Assembly (NCBI RefSeq): GCF_900094925.1
Contig: NZ_FMAY01000008.1
Coordinates: 124,001 to 188,000, forward strand
Origin: Kosakonia oryzendophytica
Lineage (GTDB): Bacteria; Pseudomonadota; Gammaproteobacteria; Enterobacterales; Enterobacteriaceae
Reading direction: 5' to 3'
Length of the DNA stretch: 64,000 nt
The position numbers and the translations under genes are program-made. A model generated the notes under the pieces. It was not told where the DNA came from. It was given only the letters and a program-made list of their open reading frames with translations, and made no database searches. Position 1 is the first letter of the stretch, and each line of letters opens with the position of its first letter. This document shows positions 21,638 through 30,898 of this stretch, piece by piece.

Positions 21638-22831
21638 CTAACGGCGGCGCTGCCAGATCCACAGCGCCGCAATCGCCAACGCAAACAGCGTCCCGAAGCC
21701 AACGCCCACGCCAACCACCGGCGCCCCCGCTTTTACCGCCAGCGAATAGAGCCCCAGCATCAGCAACATCGCCATATTTTCGCCGAGGTTTTGCACCGCG
21801 ATGGCGTTGCCCGCGCCCACAGATGCTTTACCGATTGCCTGCAATAGCGCATTTAAAGGCACGACGAAGAAGCCGCCCAGCGCACCAATCAGCAGCAAAA
21901 CGCCATACGCAGGCAGTAATGCATGTTGTAACGAAAACAGCGTCACCGCCACACCGATCAGGATCCCGGCAGGCATACAGCGGGCAACGGTATCCAGCGT
22001 CACCAGTTTTGCCGCCAGGCCCGCTCCCGCCACAATACCCACGGCCACCATTGCATTCAGATAGGTTGGCGTGGCGTTATCGGTAATGCCCAGCGCCACC
22101 GGCACCCACAGCACCAGTAAAAAACGCAGCGTCACGCCCGCCCCCCAAAACAGACTGGTACCCACCAGTGAAAAGCGCGTCTCACCGTTGCGCCACAGGT
22201 TTTTGCAAGCGCTGAAAAAGCTGTGGGTCATCGGCGTAAAGTGCCAGGATTGCCCCGGCCGCGCAGCAGGCAGTTTAGGGATCATCAGGTTGGCGACCAC
22301 AGCAGCGCCATATACCACCGCACACACGCCCAGCGCCGCCAGCACATGCCAGTCGGCCAGCACGCCACCAGCCACCGAACCCAGCAGGATCGCCGCAATG
22401 GTGGAAGACTCCATCAGGCCATTGGCTTTCACCAGCTTATCACCAGTGGTAATTTCACCCAGAATGCCGTATTTCGCCGGGGAGTAGGCCGCTGCGCCAA
22501 TCCCCACCAGCAGATATCCCACAAACGGGTTCACGCCGATACAGATACTCACCGCGCCCAACAGTTTTAACCCGTTGGCCACCATCATTACTCGCCCTTT
22601 GGCATAGCTGTCGGCGACCTGACCGACAAAAGGAGCGAAAAGAATGTAAGCGCCCACAAACACCATCTGCAATACCGGCTGGCTCCAGTCAGGGTAAAAC
22701 TCCGCTTTCAGCAGCGCCAGGGTGGCAAACAGCAGCGCGTTATCGCCAAACGCCGAGAGAAACTGAGCGGCAATCACCGCCATCATCCCCCGCGACCACA
22801 GCGAAGTGTTAGTGCTTACTGACTCACGCAT
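21638..22831 (-). CDS. lplT: LplT, lysophospholipid transporter
   Basis: An MFS-type inner-membrane protein of 397 residues with about 12 helices. It flips lysophospholipids from the outer to the inner leaflet so that Aas can reacylate them. The stretch [20 protein letters not shown] is nearly identical to E. coli. The start [13 protein letters not shown] at 22831 matches the E. coli N terminus and overlaps the aas stop by eight bases, so the two genes are coupled. A longer frame to 22852 is less likely. Confidence 0.95.
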   Translation of the reverse strand: MRESVSTNTSLWSRGMMAVIAAQFLSAFGDNALLFATLALLKAEFYPDWSQPVLQMVFVGAYILFAPFVGQVADSYAKGRVMMVANGLKLLGAVSICIGVNPFVGYLLVGIGAAAYSPAKYGILGEITTGDKLVKANGLMESSTIAAILLGSVAGGVLADWHVLAALGVCAVVYGAAVVANLMIPKLPAARPGQSWHFTPMTHSFFSACKNLWRNGETRFSLVGTSLFWGAGVTLRFLLVLWVPVALGITDNATPTYLNAMVAVGIVAGAGLAAKLVTLDTVARCMPAGILIGVAVTLFSLQHALLPAYGVLLLIGALGGFFVVPLNALLQAIGKASVGAGNAIAVQNLGENMAMLLMLGLYSLAVKAGAPVVGVGVGFGTLFALAIAALWIWQRRR

Positions 22832-24983
22832 GCGTGGATTCATCCTCTTCAACCATACCTTTCAGTGTAACGAAATCGGGTTTGCCGCTACCAAGTAGCG
22901 GAAGTTGCTTCAGGAAACGAATATCGCGCGGCACCGAGAGTTCCGGGATGCCATGCGCACGCGCCTGCTGTAGCAGTTTGTCGCGCGTCAGCGCATCATC
23001 GGTGGTAAACATCACCAGCGCCTCGCCTTTACTGGCATCGCTTTTGATGACCGTAGCATGCAGTTTGTCAGGCGAGGTCATCAACGCCAGCTGTTCCACC
23101 GTCTCCAGCGATACCATCTCACCCGCGATTTTGGCAAAGCGTTTCGCGCGCCCCTGAATCTGAACAAAGCCTTGCTCATCAAAACGCACGATATCGCCCG
23201 TGTCATACCAGCCAGGCTCCAGCTCACCGTGAACATTCTCTGCGGCGGGCGTTTCCAGCACGCCAGGGTTTTCCACCCGCAGGTAGCCGGTCATCACATT
23301 AGGCCCTTTAAGTTGCAGCCGACCGCCCTCTTCAATGCCCGGCACCGCCAGCAAGCGGGCATCCATCCCCGGCAGGATCCGCCCGACGGTACCCGGTTTG
23401 GCGGCCATCGGCACATTGATCGATACCACCGGCGCGCACTCCGTTACGCCATACCCTTCGAGAATGCGCAAACCGAACTTGTCCTGCCAGAGCTGGCGGG
23501 TGCTCTCCTGCAATTTCTCTGCGCCTGCCACCACATAGCGCAGACGGTAAAAATCATAGGGATTGGCAAAACGGGCGTAATTCCCAAGGAACGTCGATGT
23601 GCCGAACAGCACCGTACAGTTCCGGTCGTACACCAACTCCGGCACAATGCGATAGTGCAGCGGGCTGGGGTAGAGAAACACCTGGGCGCCAGTCAGCAAT
23701 GGGGTCAACAACCCAACCGTCAGGCCAAAGGAGTGGAACAACGGCAGCGCCGACATAAAACGGTCATTGGCGGTAAAGTCGGCGATGGTCTTAATCTGCT
23801 CGACATTCGCCAGAAGACTCTTGTGGCTATGCACCACGCCTTTAGGATGGCCTTCAGAACCGGAGGTAAAGAGGATCAGCGCCGGATCTTCCGGCTTTTG
23901 CGCAACCTGCGCTTTTAATGGTGTCAGCAAATGGCGGAAGATCCACAGCTTATCTTCCAGTTTGACGTCGCTTTTCAAATCTTCGAGGTAAACCCAGCGC
24001 ACCTGGGTCAGTTGCTCCGGCAGATGCCACAGCTTGCCTTTCTCCATAAAGGTGCGCGAGGTAAAAATGGTCTTGATTTGCGCTGCGGTAATGGCGCTGC
24101 TCAGCCCTTTCCCCCCGGCGGTGTAGTTCATCATCGCCGGAATTCGCCCACGGGCGATAGCGCCGAAAATGACCGCCGCGCTGATCCCAGCATTCGGTAA
24201 CATCAGGCCGATTTTCTCTCCCTGCGCCGTGTATTTATCCAGAATACGCGCCACAAACAACGTTTTGGTCAACAACTTACGGTAACTGTCGGGGGTGAAG
24301 TTGATATCTTCTACGCAGGGCTTCTTTTCACCATAGCGGTACTGCGCCGAGAGCAACGCTTCGAACAGCGTTTCACGCGGGCGCACCGCCATGCGGGCTT
24401 CCATCATGATTTGATGCAACATCTCGCCCGCCAGTTTACGGCGATCGCGCGCACGTGGGGCATCCGGCATCGGTAATTGCGTTGGCGGCAGAATATGCAG
24501 CGTAATGCGCGGGAACAGGCGCTGTTTAACCAGCCCTTTCAGGCGGCTGAAATACGTAAGCTCCGCGCCATCAATGCGCAGTGGAACCACTGTCGCGCCG
24601 GACTTTGCCGCCACAAACCCAGCGCCATCGTAAATTTTCATTAGCGAACCAGAAACGGAAATACGCCCTTCCGGAAATATCACCACCGGCCGTCCCTGCT
24701 CTACCAGTCGCACCAGATGCTTAATGGACATCGGTTTGGTGGGGTCGAGCGGCACAAAATCAATGATTGAGCTTATCCAGCGCATATACCACTGGGTACT
24801 GATTGAGGTGTAAACAGCGAAAACCGGGCGCACAGGCAGGAACAACGCCAGCAGAATGCCATCAATAAAAGAGACGTGGTTAGGGGTGATTAATACACGC
24901 TCGCCATGCAGCGCCTCTGTTTTTCCGGTCAGTTGCACCCGGAACAACACCTGAAACAGGCTGCGGAAAAAGCCCAGTAGCAT
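22824..24983 (-). CDS. aas: Aas, 2-acylglycerophosphoethanolamine acyltransferase / acyl-ACP synthetase
   Basis: A bifunctional inner-membrane enzyme of 719 residues that reacylates lysophosphatidylethanolamine. The N-terminal PlsC-type acyltransferase has the HX4D motif NHVSFID near residue 36 and FPEGRIS further on. The C-terminal AMP-binding domain has [19 protein letters not shown] and the [12 protein letters not shown] motif. It is the first gene of aas-lplT. The sRNA gene omrA ends just upstream on the same strand. Confidence 0.96.
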   Translation of the reverse strand: MLLGFFRSLFQVLFRVQLTGKTEALHGERVLITPNHVSFIDGILLALFLPVRPVFAVYTSISTQWYMRWISSIIDFVPLDPTKPMSIKHLVRLVEQGRPVVIFPEGRISVSGSLMKIYDGAGFVAAKSGATVVPLRIDGAELTYFSRLKGLVKQRLFPRITLHILPPTQLPMPDAPRARDRRKLAGEMLHQIMMEARMAVRPRETLFEALLSAQYRYGEKKPCVEDINFTPDSYRKLLTKTLFVARILDKYTAQGEKIGLMLPNAGISAAVIFGAIARGRIPAMMNYTAGGKGLSSAITAAQIKTIFTSRTFMEKGKLWHLPEQLTQVRWVYLEDLKSDVKLEDKLWIFRHLLTPLKAQVAQKPEDPALILFTSGSEGHPKGVVHSHKSLLANVEQIKTIADFTANDRFMSALPLFHSFGLTVGLLTPLLTGAQVFLYPSPLHYRIVPELVYDRNCTVLFGTSTFLGNYARFANPYDFYRLRYVVAGAEKLQESTRQLWQDKFGLRILEGYGVTECAPVVSINVPMAAKPGTVGRILPGMDARLLAVPGIEEGGRLQLKGPNVMTGYLRVENPGVLETPAAENVHGELEPGWYDTGDIVRFDEQGFVQIQGRAKRFAKIAGEMVSLETVEQLALMTSPDKLHATVIKSDASKGEALVMFTTDDALTRDKLLQQARAHGIPELSVPRDIRFLKQLPLLGSGKPDFVTLKGMVEEDESTHA

Positions 24984-25069
24984 TTCAACTCCTTTTGCCA
25001 GTCAATTAAGCACAATGTCTTCAAATTGTGGCAGATTACACGAGAAGCGCAGGAGGGAAAACGCGGGCA

Positions 25070-25155
25070 AAAAAAAACCTGCGCGTCCGCGCAGGTTGGT
25101 GCAATAAATAAGTACGAAGAGTGTACCGAATACTTCACCAATCAATACCTCTGGG
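25070..25155 (-). ncRNA. omrA: OmrA small RNA
   Basis: On the minus strand the RNA begins CCCAGAGGTATTGATTGGTG, the conserved seed of OmrA/OmrB. It ends in the GC-rich hairpin CCTGCGCGGACGCGCAGG followed by a run of T, giving about 86 nt. Gene order (aas, omrA, omrB, galR) is that of E. coli. OmrA is an Hfq-dependent RNA made under EnvZ-OmpR control that represses outer-membrane protein genes, csgD and ompR. A CACAAT -10 element lies at the expected distance, and a block shared with omrB (GGGGTAT...CCAGCGG, plus-strand 25172-25194) lies at the expected OmpR region. Confidence 0.93.
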
Positions 25156-25270
25156 AACTTGATTGTGGCGTGGGGTATCGCGCGTTACCAGCGGGAATAA
25201 GCAAGAGAATGAGCCGAAGTGAAACCAGGTATGTCTATCATTGATTCCTGTTACACCCCGGAAAACCGCA

Positions 25271-25354
25271 AAAAAAAACCTGCGCATCTGCGCAGGTTGG
25301 TGTAATTCGAGTGTGCAACCCCGAGGGTTGCCTTCACCTATCAATACCTCTGGG
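25271..25354 (-). ncRNA. omrB: OmrB small RNA
   Basis: This is the second member of the pair, about 84 nt on the minus strand. It has the same 5' seed, CCCAGAGGTATTGATAGGTG, and a 3' terminator hairpin CCTGCGCAGATGCGCAGG with a T run. The middle part differs from omrA, as in E. coli. Its upstream region repeats the GGGGTAT...CCAGCGG block (25373-25393), consistent with shared OmpR activation. The start sites of the two RNAs are 199 bases apart, consistent with a local duplication. Confidence 0.93.
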
Positions 25355-25563
25355 ATCCCTACTTTGTCACGCGGGGTATAGCGCCACCAGCGGACAATCG
25401 AAACAGCCTTTCGCAAAGTGTAACTAAAGGTTTTCGCTGTATTAATCGGTAAAACTTTTATGTGTAACGTTTTCACCTGCTTGCCACGCGTCACTTCACG
25501 TTTGCACGTTCCCGTCCGGCAACCTCCTTGATTAGCCCTCCCTTTTCCGTAACACTAGCTGGT

Positions 25564-25579
25564 GTGTAAACGCTTACCT
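25564..25579. promoter_or_regulatory. Galactose operator upstream of galR
   Basis: GTGTAAACGCTTACCT matches the GalR/GalS operator consensus GTGTAANCGNTTACAC except at the last two positions. It ends 16 bases before the galR start and suggests autoregulation or GalS control. Confidence 0.8.
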
Positions 25580-25595
25580 CTAAGGACGGTGCATC

Positions 25596-26603
25596 ATGGC
25601 GACCATCAAAGATGTCGCACGGCTGGCGGGCGTCTCCGTAGCAACGGTTTCCCGCGTCATTAACGACTCGCCAAAAGCGAGCGAAGCCTCGCGTTTGGCG
25701 GTGCAAAATGCAATGGATACCCTCAATTACCATCCCAACGCGAATGCCCGTGCGCTGGCGCAACAGTCGACAGAAACCGTCGGTCTGGTTGTGGGCGATG
25801 TGTCCGATCCCTTTTTTGGCGCTATGGTGAAAGCAGTCGAACAGGTGGCCTCCGCCACCGGCAATTTTCTGCTGATTGGCAACGGCTACCATAACGAAGA
25901 GAAAGAGCGTAAAGCGATTGAACAGTTGATCCGTCATCGCTGCGCCGCGCTGGTGGTACACGCCAAGATGATTCCTGATGACGAACTGGCGTCGTTGATG
26001 AAGCAGATGCCTGGTATGGTGTTAATTAACCGTATCCTGCCGGGTTTTGAGCAGCGTTGTGTCGCGCTGGATGATCGCTACGGCGCCTGGCTGGCAACCC
26101 GCCATCTGATCCAACAGGGTCATACGCGCATTGGCTACATCTGTTCGAACCACGCCATTTCAGATGCGGAGGATCGGTTGCAAGGTTACTACGACGCACT
26201 GAAGGAGCACGGGCTGCCCTGCAACGACAGACTGGTGACCTTTGCTGAACCCGATGAGAGTGGTGGTGAACAGGCGATGACCGAACTGTTGGGGCGCGGC
26301 AGAAACTTTACCGCTGTCGCCTGTTATAACGATTCGATGGCAGCAGGGGCGATGGGGGTACTGAACGATAACGGCATTGACGTGCCGCGCGAAATTTCCC
26401 TGATTGGATTTGATGACGTGCTGGTGTCGCGCTATGTGCGCCCGCGCCTGACGACCGTGCGCTACCCGATTATCACAATGGCGACGCAGGCCGCTGAATT
26501 AGCGCTGGCGCTGGCGTCCAGTCAGCCATTACCCGATGTCACCCATCTGTTTAACCCGACGCTGGTGCGTCGCCACTCGGTGATGACGCCGCAGGAAAGC
26601 TAA
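25596..26603 (+). CDS. galR: GalR, galactose operon repressor
   Basis: A LacI-family repressor of galactose transport and metabolism genes, 335 residues. The helix-turn-helix is MATIKDVARLAGVSVATVSR, identical to E. coli GalR, and the ligand-binding domain matches along its length (ETVGLVVGDVSDPFFGAMVK). The C terminus is slightly shorter than in E. coli (343 residues). A galactose operator lies just upstream. Downstream, the E. coli neighbour lysA is displaced by a sugar cassette. Confidence 0.97.
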   Translation: MATIKDVARLAGVSVATVSRVINDSPKASEASRLAVQNAMDTLNYHPNANARALAQQSTETVGLVVGDVSDPFFGAMVKAVEQVASATGNFLLIGNGYHNEEKERKAIEQLIRHRCAALVVHAKMIPDDELASLMKQMPGMVLINRILPGFEQRCVALDDRYGAWLATRHLIQQGHTRIGYICSNHAISDAEDRLQGYYDALKEHGLPCNDRLVTFAEPDESGGEQAMTELLGRGRNFTAVACYNDSMAAGAMGVLNDNGIDVPREISLIGFDDVLVSRYVRPRLTTVRYPIITMATQAAELALALASSQPLPDVTHLFNPTLVRRHSVMTPQES

Positions 26604-26622
26604 CTCTGGTGTTAATGGTGTG

Positions 26623-27099
26623 CTACCCAGCCTGCAAATCCGGCAAACAGCACAACGCAATGCGGTAAAGATGAACGGTGGTGTTGGGGTAGTCGAGCGC
26701 ATCACCAATGTAGTGCCAGCCGTAACGCTCGTAAAAATCGCGGCAGGCGGAGTAAAGATGCAACTGGCTGAAGCCCATGGCTCTGGCCTGTTGCATGACA
26801 TGTCGCTGTAGCTGCCCCGCCAGCCCCTGCCCGCGCGCGCTCTCTTTTACGTACAGCGCCGCCAGCCACGGGTACAGATCCTGTCGGCTAATCAGATCGC
26901 AGCGCCACAATCCCACCGTAGCCAGCAACGCATCCCCGTCGAGCAACACAAAGGTCAACGGTAACTGCCCCGGCGTCTGGCTGTGCTGGATAATACTGGC
27001 GAAAAAATCACGCGGCAGCGAATCACCAAACTCACGCCACAGCCATTCGGTGACCTGCTCCGCATGGTGCGGGGCGTCGTACAATGGAACGATCGTCAC
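26623..27099 (-). CDS. GNAT-family N-acetyltransferase
   Basis: A 158-residue GNAT acetyltransferase. The acetyl-CoA binding motif RGQGLAGQLQ lies near residue 92, and C-terminal FYERYGWHYIG is typical of the family. The GTG start overlaps the stop of the preceding regulator gene (GTGA), so translation is coupled. It is the last gene of the EIIC-GH1-GntR-GNAT cluster and converges on galR. Its substrate cannot be told from sequence. An amino-sugar or antibiotic substrate would be speculation. Confidence 0.8.
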   Translation of the reverse strand: MTIVPLYDAPHHAEQVTEWLWREFGDSLPRDFFASIIQHSQTPGQLPLTFVLLDGDALLATVGLWRCDLISRQDLYPWLAALYVKESARGQGLAGQLQRHVMQQARAMGFSQLHLYSACRDFYERYGWHYIGDALDYPNTTVHLYRIALCCLPDLQAG

Positions 27100-27869
27100 A
27101 TTAATTTTCCCTGAAAAATCGGCACGGATTCAAAAAGATAGCCGTCAAAATCCGGCGCATCCTCGTCGGACAGCTCCAGCAGACTCTTTTTTACGTTTTC
27201 CAGATGTTGCCACATTGCCTGCCACGCCCCCATCACATCGCGGCGGCGCAGCGCCGCCAGCAGCGTCTGGCGATCGCCAAGCCATTTCAGGCGATACGGG
27301 CGACTGGCAATATGCACATTAAATTGCTGCCACAGCGGACTACTGTCCATGTGGTGCCAGATGCTTTCCACCGTCGCCAGCAGCATCTGGTTTTGCGATG
27401 CACCCGCCAGCACCAGATGGAACATTTTGCTGTTATCCTGCGAGGTGTCATTCATAGCGATGGCGCGCTGCTCTTGCTCGAGAATGCGCCGCAGATTATC
27501 GATATCCGCCCGGGTGGCCATTTTCGCGGCAAAAGCGGCGATATTACTTTCCAACAGCTGGCGCGCCTGCAAAATCTCAAACGGGCCAACATCGCTACTT
27601 AAAAAGCGCTCTTCCTCATTTTCATGCTCCTGCGGAATGCGCATCACATACACGCCCGACCCCTGGCGAATATCCACCGTGCCTTGCAGTTCCAGCATCA
27701 GCAAAGCTTCGCGAACTATCGTGCGGCTGACGCCATACTTTTCGGCGATATTGCGCTCCGGCGGCAAACGCGAGCCAACGGGGTAATGCCCGTTGATGAT
27801 TTGCTCACGTAAATCTTCGCCAATCTCCTGGTACTGTTTTTTTTCCGGCGGGACGACGGCCTTCTCCAC
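27096..27869 (-). CDS. GntR/FadR-family regulator, UxuR-like
   Basis: A 257-residue transcription regulator with an N-terminal winged helix (GSRLPPERNIAEKYGVSRT, VREALLMLELQGTVDIRQGS) and an all-helical FadR-type sensor domain (PFEILQARQLLESNIAAF, WQHLENVKKSLLE, FDGYLFES). It resembles E. coli UxuR and, less so, ExuR, so the ligand may be a sugar acid. The start is a GTG with AGGTGA upstream. The gene lies 31 bases after the GH1 gene in the same direction. It may be a UxuR paralogue that controls this cassette. Confidence 0.75.
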   Translation of the reverse strand: MEKAVVPPEKKQYQEIGEDLREQIINGHYPVGSRLPPERNIAEKYGVSRTIVREALLMLELQGTVDIRQGSGVYVMRIPQEHENEEERFLSSDVGPFEILQARQLLESNIAAFAAKMATRADIDNLRRILEQEQRAIAMNDTSQDNSKMFHLVLAGASQNQMLLATVESIWHHMDSSPLWQQFNVHIASRPYRLKWLGDRQTLLAALRRRDVMGAWQAMWQHLENVKKSLLELSDEDAPDFDGYLFESVPIFQGKLM

Positions 27870-27900
27870 AATATCACCTGCGCTTTTCAGTCATTGCGTT

Positions 27901-29328
27901 CTATTTTACGTCATCATCGAGGGTGAGGGTCAACTGACGCTCATCGCTTAGCTGGCGATACCATGACAAGGACTTCTTCGCCCGGCGATCGCGGTTGTTT
28001 TGCAGATCAATCTCCACCAACCCGTAACGGTTCTTGAAAGCGTTCATTGGCGAGACATTATCGGTGAATGCCCACAGCATGTAGCCCTGGCAGTTTGCGC
28101 CCGCTTCCCGTGCGCGCAGGGTTTGCCACAGATGCTCGCTGATAAACGCAATACGGTAATCATCCTCGATCATCCCTTGCGCATTGCGAAACCGCCCTTC
28201 GTTCTCCACGCCCATACCGCTTTCGGCAACAAACCACGGAATATTGCCGTACGCGTTTTTAATGCGCATCGCCATGTCGTAAATAATGGAAGGCAGGATC
28301 TCCCAGCCACGGGATGTGTTCATTCGCCGCCCCGGCAATTCAAACGGCTCATAATAATATGCCGGGTGGAAAGGGGTGTCCGGGTGCCAGGCACGGGATG
28401 GGGCTTTGACCCGGTGCGGATAGTAGAGATTAATCCCCAGCTCATCGACGGTGTTATCACGAATGATCGCCAGCTCATCTTCGCTGTAGTCCCAGGCAAC
28501 CTGGTGTTTCTCCAGCAGCGCAAACAGCTCCGGCGGGTAGTGCCCTTTGACCATCGGATCGAGGAAGACGCGGTTATAGAACAGATCGTAACGCTCAGCG
28601 GCCAGCACGTCGTGCGGCGCACGGGAGCGCGGATAGGTCACTTCCGGGTTGAGAATGCAGCCCACCGTACCGGTGTAGCCCTTTTCGCGGAACAGCTTCA
28701 CCACCTTTGCCGTCGCCAGGTTTTTGTGGTGATTCCACTGCATCCAGGTACCGGTGTTCTGTTCATAAGGCCAGCGTAGCGCATCAAGGTAAACGCGGGT
28801 TTGCACCACGATCGGCTCATTAAAGGTAAACCAGCGCGTCACTTTATGATGAAAACGCTCAAACACCTTTTCGGCATACAGCAGATACAGCTCCACGACC
28901 TTTTTCGATGCCCAACCGCCATACGTTTCCAGCAGATAACCGGGCAGTTCGTAATGCTCAAGGCAGATCATCGGCACAATGCCGTTGCGCTGCATCTCAT
29001 CGAACAGTGCGTCGTAATAAGCCGCGTAGGTTTCATCCACCACACCTTGCTCGTAATCGATCAGAAAGCGCGCCCAGTTGATCGAGGTGCGGTAGTGGGT
29101 TAACCCCGCTTGCTTCATCAATTGCACATCTTCGCGAAAACGCTGGTAAAAGTTGGTTGCTACCGCCGGACCATACCCCTCATGCCAGACATGACGATCG
29201 TTTTTGTACCAGAGATCGGGCCAGGAATCCTGCCCCTCCCGTTTATCAATCCAGCCTTCTGTTTGCCAGGCCGACGCGGCAGCACCGAGGATAAATGACG
29301 GTGGTATGGCGATGGTTTTCGTACTCAT
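27901..29328 (-). CDS. Glycoside hydrolase family 1, likely 6-phospho-beta-glucosidase
   Basis: A 475-residue GH1 enzyme. The acid/base motif is WFTFNEPIV near residue 165. The nucleophile Glu is in the motif FVAESGMGV, where the usual Asn after Glu is Ser. The C-terminal KKSLSWY resembles the phosphate-binding KKS.WY of 6-phospho-glycosidases. The start MSTKTIAIPPSF at 29328 has AGGA upstream and lies seven bases after the stop of the PTS permease gene. That pairing supports hydrolysis of a phosphorylated disaccharide such as a beta-glucoside. The exact sugar is not known. Confidence 0.82.
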   Translation of the reverse strand: MSTKTIAIPPSFILGAAASAWQTEGWIDKREGQDSWPDLWYKNDRHVWHEGYGPAVATNFYQRFREDVQLMKQAGLTHYRTSINWARFLIDYEQGVVDETYAAYYDALFDEMQRNGIVPMICLEHYELPGYLLETYGGWASKKVVELYLLYAEKVFERFHHKVTRWFTFNEPIVVQTRVYLDALRWPYEQNTGTWMQWNHHKNLATAKVVKLFREKGYTGTVGCILNPEVTYPRSRAPHDVLAAERYDLFYNRVFLDPMVKGHYPPELFALLEKHQVAWDYSEDELAIIRDNTVDELGINLYYPHRVKAPSRAWHPDTPFHPAYYYEPFELPGRRMNTSRGWEILPSIIYDMAMRIKNAYGNIPWFVAESGMGVENEGRFRNAQGMIEDDYRIAFISEHLWQTLRAREAGANCQGYMLWAFTDNVSPMNAFKNRYGLVEIDLQNNRDRRAKKSLSWYRQLSDERQLTLTLDDDVK

Positions 29329-29335
29329 GGTTTCC

Positions 29336-30664
29336 TCAGGCGTTAGACGGCGTTTCTGCCTGCAACTGCGCCTGCTCTGCGCGGCGGGAGGCAATTTTCA
29401 CAAACGGCAGGTAGATAACGACGGCAGTAATAATGCAGATCAGTTGCGTCACCACCGCGCCCATCGAACCGGCGGTAGAGAGCCAGGCATTGATCAGCGG
29501 CGGTGTCGTCCAGGGCACCATCACCACGGCTTTTCCGGCAAACCCCGTCACGGTGGCGAAGTAGCCAATCGAGCCGGTCACCAGCGGCGTGATAATAAAC
29601 GGGATGGCAAGGATCGGGTTCAGCATGATCGGCATCCCGAATATCACCGGTTCGTTAATATTGAAGATCCCCGGCCCGATGGAGAGCTTCGCGATCTCTT
29701 TCATCTCTTTGCGTTTGGTGGCAATCATCACCGCAATCAGCAGACCGATGGTCAACCCGGAGCCGCCGATGCTCATATACACGTCCCAGAATGGCATAGT
29801 GATGATATTCGGCACCTCTTTACCCTGCTCAAAGGCGCTCATATTGACGGTGATCGCCCCCAGCAGCAGCGGCTCGCGAATCGGTTTGATCATCTGGTTG
29901 CCGTGGATACCGATGACCCAGAACAACTGTGCGACAAACATCAGCAACAGGATCCCCGGCAGGCTCTGCACGACGCGCTCCAGCGGCTGTTGCACTACCT
30001 GGTAAACGGCATCGTACAGATACATGCCGGTCACTTTCTGAAAGGCAAAACCGAAAGTGGCAATCACCGTGGTGGTGATAATCGCCGGGATCAGTGCCGA
30101 GAACGATGCGGAGACATTTGGCGGTACCGTGTCCGGCATTTTGATCTTCAGCCCTTCACGGTTTTCCAGCCAGCAGTAGATCTCCACCGACAAAATGGCG
30201 ATAAACATGCCAAGGAACAGGCTACGGGTGTCGGAGAACTGACGCAGCAGCACATCTTTCACCACGTGCATCTGCCCGTCCACCAGCATCTCAACGGTGG
30301 TTGGCGTGACGCAAATAAAGCAGATCACCGCCAGCAGGCCAGGAAACAGCGACTTGATGCCGTTTATGCGCCCCAGTTCAATACCGATTAAAAACACCGC
30401 GCCAATGTTGAGGAAGTTGAGCGTGGCGTAGTTGATGGCGCTGGTTATGGGTTTCAGCGCCGCCAGAAATGACAGTGCCTGAAAACTGGCAAGTCCGTTT
30501 TTCGGATCCAGCACCATATTGGAGATCAGCACGGAAAACGCGCCGACGATGATCACCGGCATCAGAGTAATAAACGAAGATTTGATCGCCATAATATAGC
30601 GATAGCTGTTGAATTTTGTGGCAAAACTACCCAGAGAATCGATGAGTTTGTCTTGTAGGGCCAT
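29336..30664 (-). CDS. PTS lactose/cellobiose-type EIIC permease
   Basis: A 442-residue membrane protein of the cellobiose/diacetylchitobiose EIIC family, with eight to ten hydrophobic helices. The motifs GIHGNQ (residues 265-270) and FNINEPVIFGMPIMLNP with its conserved Glu are present. It imports and phosphorylates a beta-linked disaccharide with EIIB and EIIA partners, but no EIIA or EIIB gene is in the window. It heads the minus-strand cluster and is divergent from a LacI-type regulator gene. The ribosome site is GAGGTG. Confidence 0.87.
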   Translation of the reverse strand: MALQDKLIDSLGSFATKFNSYRYIMAIKSSFITLMPVIIVGAFSVLISNMVLDPKNGLASFQALSFLAALKPITSAINYATLNFLNIGAVFLIGIELGRINGIKSLFPGLLAVICFICVTPTTVEMLVDGQMHVVKDVLLRQFSDTRSLFLGMFIAILSVEIYCWLENREGLKIKMPDTVPPNVSASFSALIPAIITTTVIATFGFAFQKVTGMYLYDAVYQVVQQPLERVVQSLPGILLLMFVAQLFWVIGIHGNQMIKPIREPLLLGAITVNMSAFEQGKEVPNIITMPFWDVYMSIGGSGLTIGLLIAVMIATKRKEMKEIAKLSIGPGIFNINEPVIFGMPIMLNPILAIPFIITPLVTGSIGYFATVTGFAGKAVVMVPWTTPPLINAWLSTAGSMGAVVTQLICIITAVVIYLPFVKIASRRAEQAQLQAETPSNA

Positions 30665-30722
30665 GAGTTAACACCTCAGTAAAGGGGTTTTTTTATTGAA
30701 ACCGGGATACAGCTCAATCCCA

Positions 30723-30828
30723 TTTGGCATACCAAAAATAGTCATGGATGGAGAAAAGTTCTGTGACTCGCCTCGCAACGCTGCTTCTGGTATTCCAAAA
30801 CGAAACGACAGCCCACATTGGCATACCA
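30723..30828. promoter_or_regulatory. Three TTGG-N4-CCAA palindromes between EIIC and LacI-type genes
   Basis: Sites of the form TTTGG-CATA-CCAAA occur at 30723-30736 (perfect arms), 30788-30797 (TGG-TATT-CCA) and 30818-30828 (TTGG-CATA-CCA). Their centres are 63 and 31 bases apart, close to whole turns of the DNA helix. They fill the gap between the divergent genes and are the best candidates for operators of the neighbouring LacI-type regulator. Confidence 0.55.
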
Positions 30829-30898
30829 CCTTGCATTGATCAGGGCTTTTTCGTGAGTGTGGTAAACTGCGTTTGATTACGCGAAACGAGAGCCCGTT

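Noticed and set aside
29204-30391. 395-codon open frame on the plus strand opposite the EIIC gene.
   Set aside because: The product is rich in His, Arg and Asp, typical of a frame antisense to a membrane protein, and matches no family.
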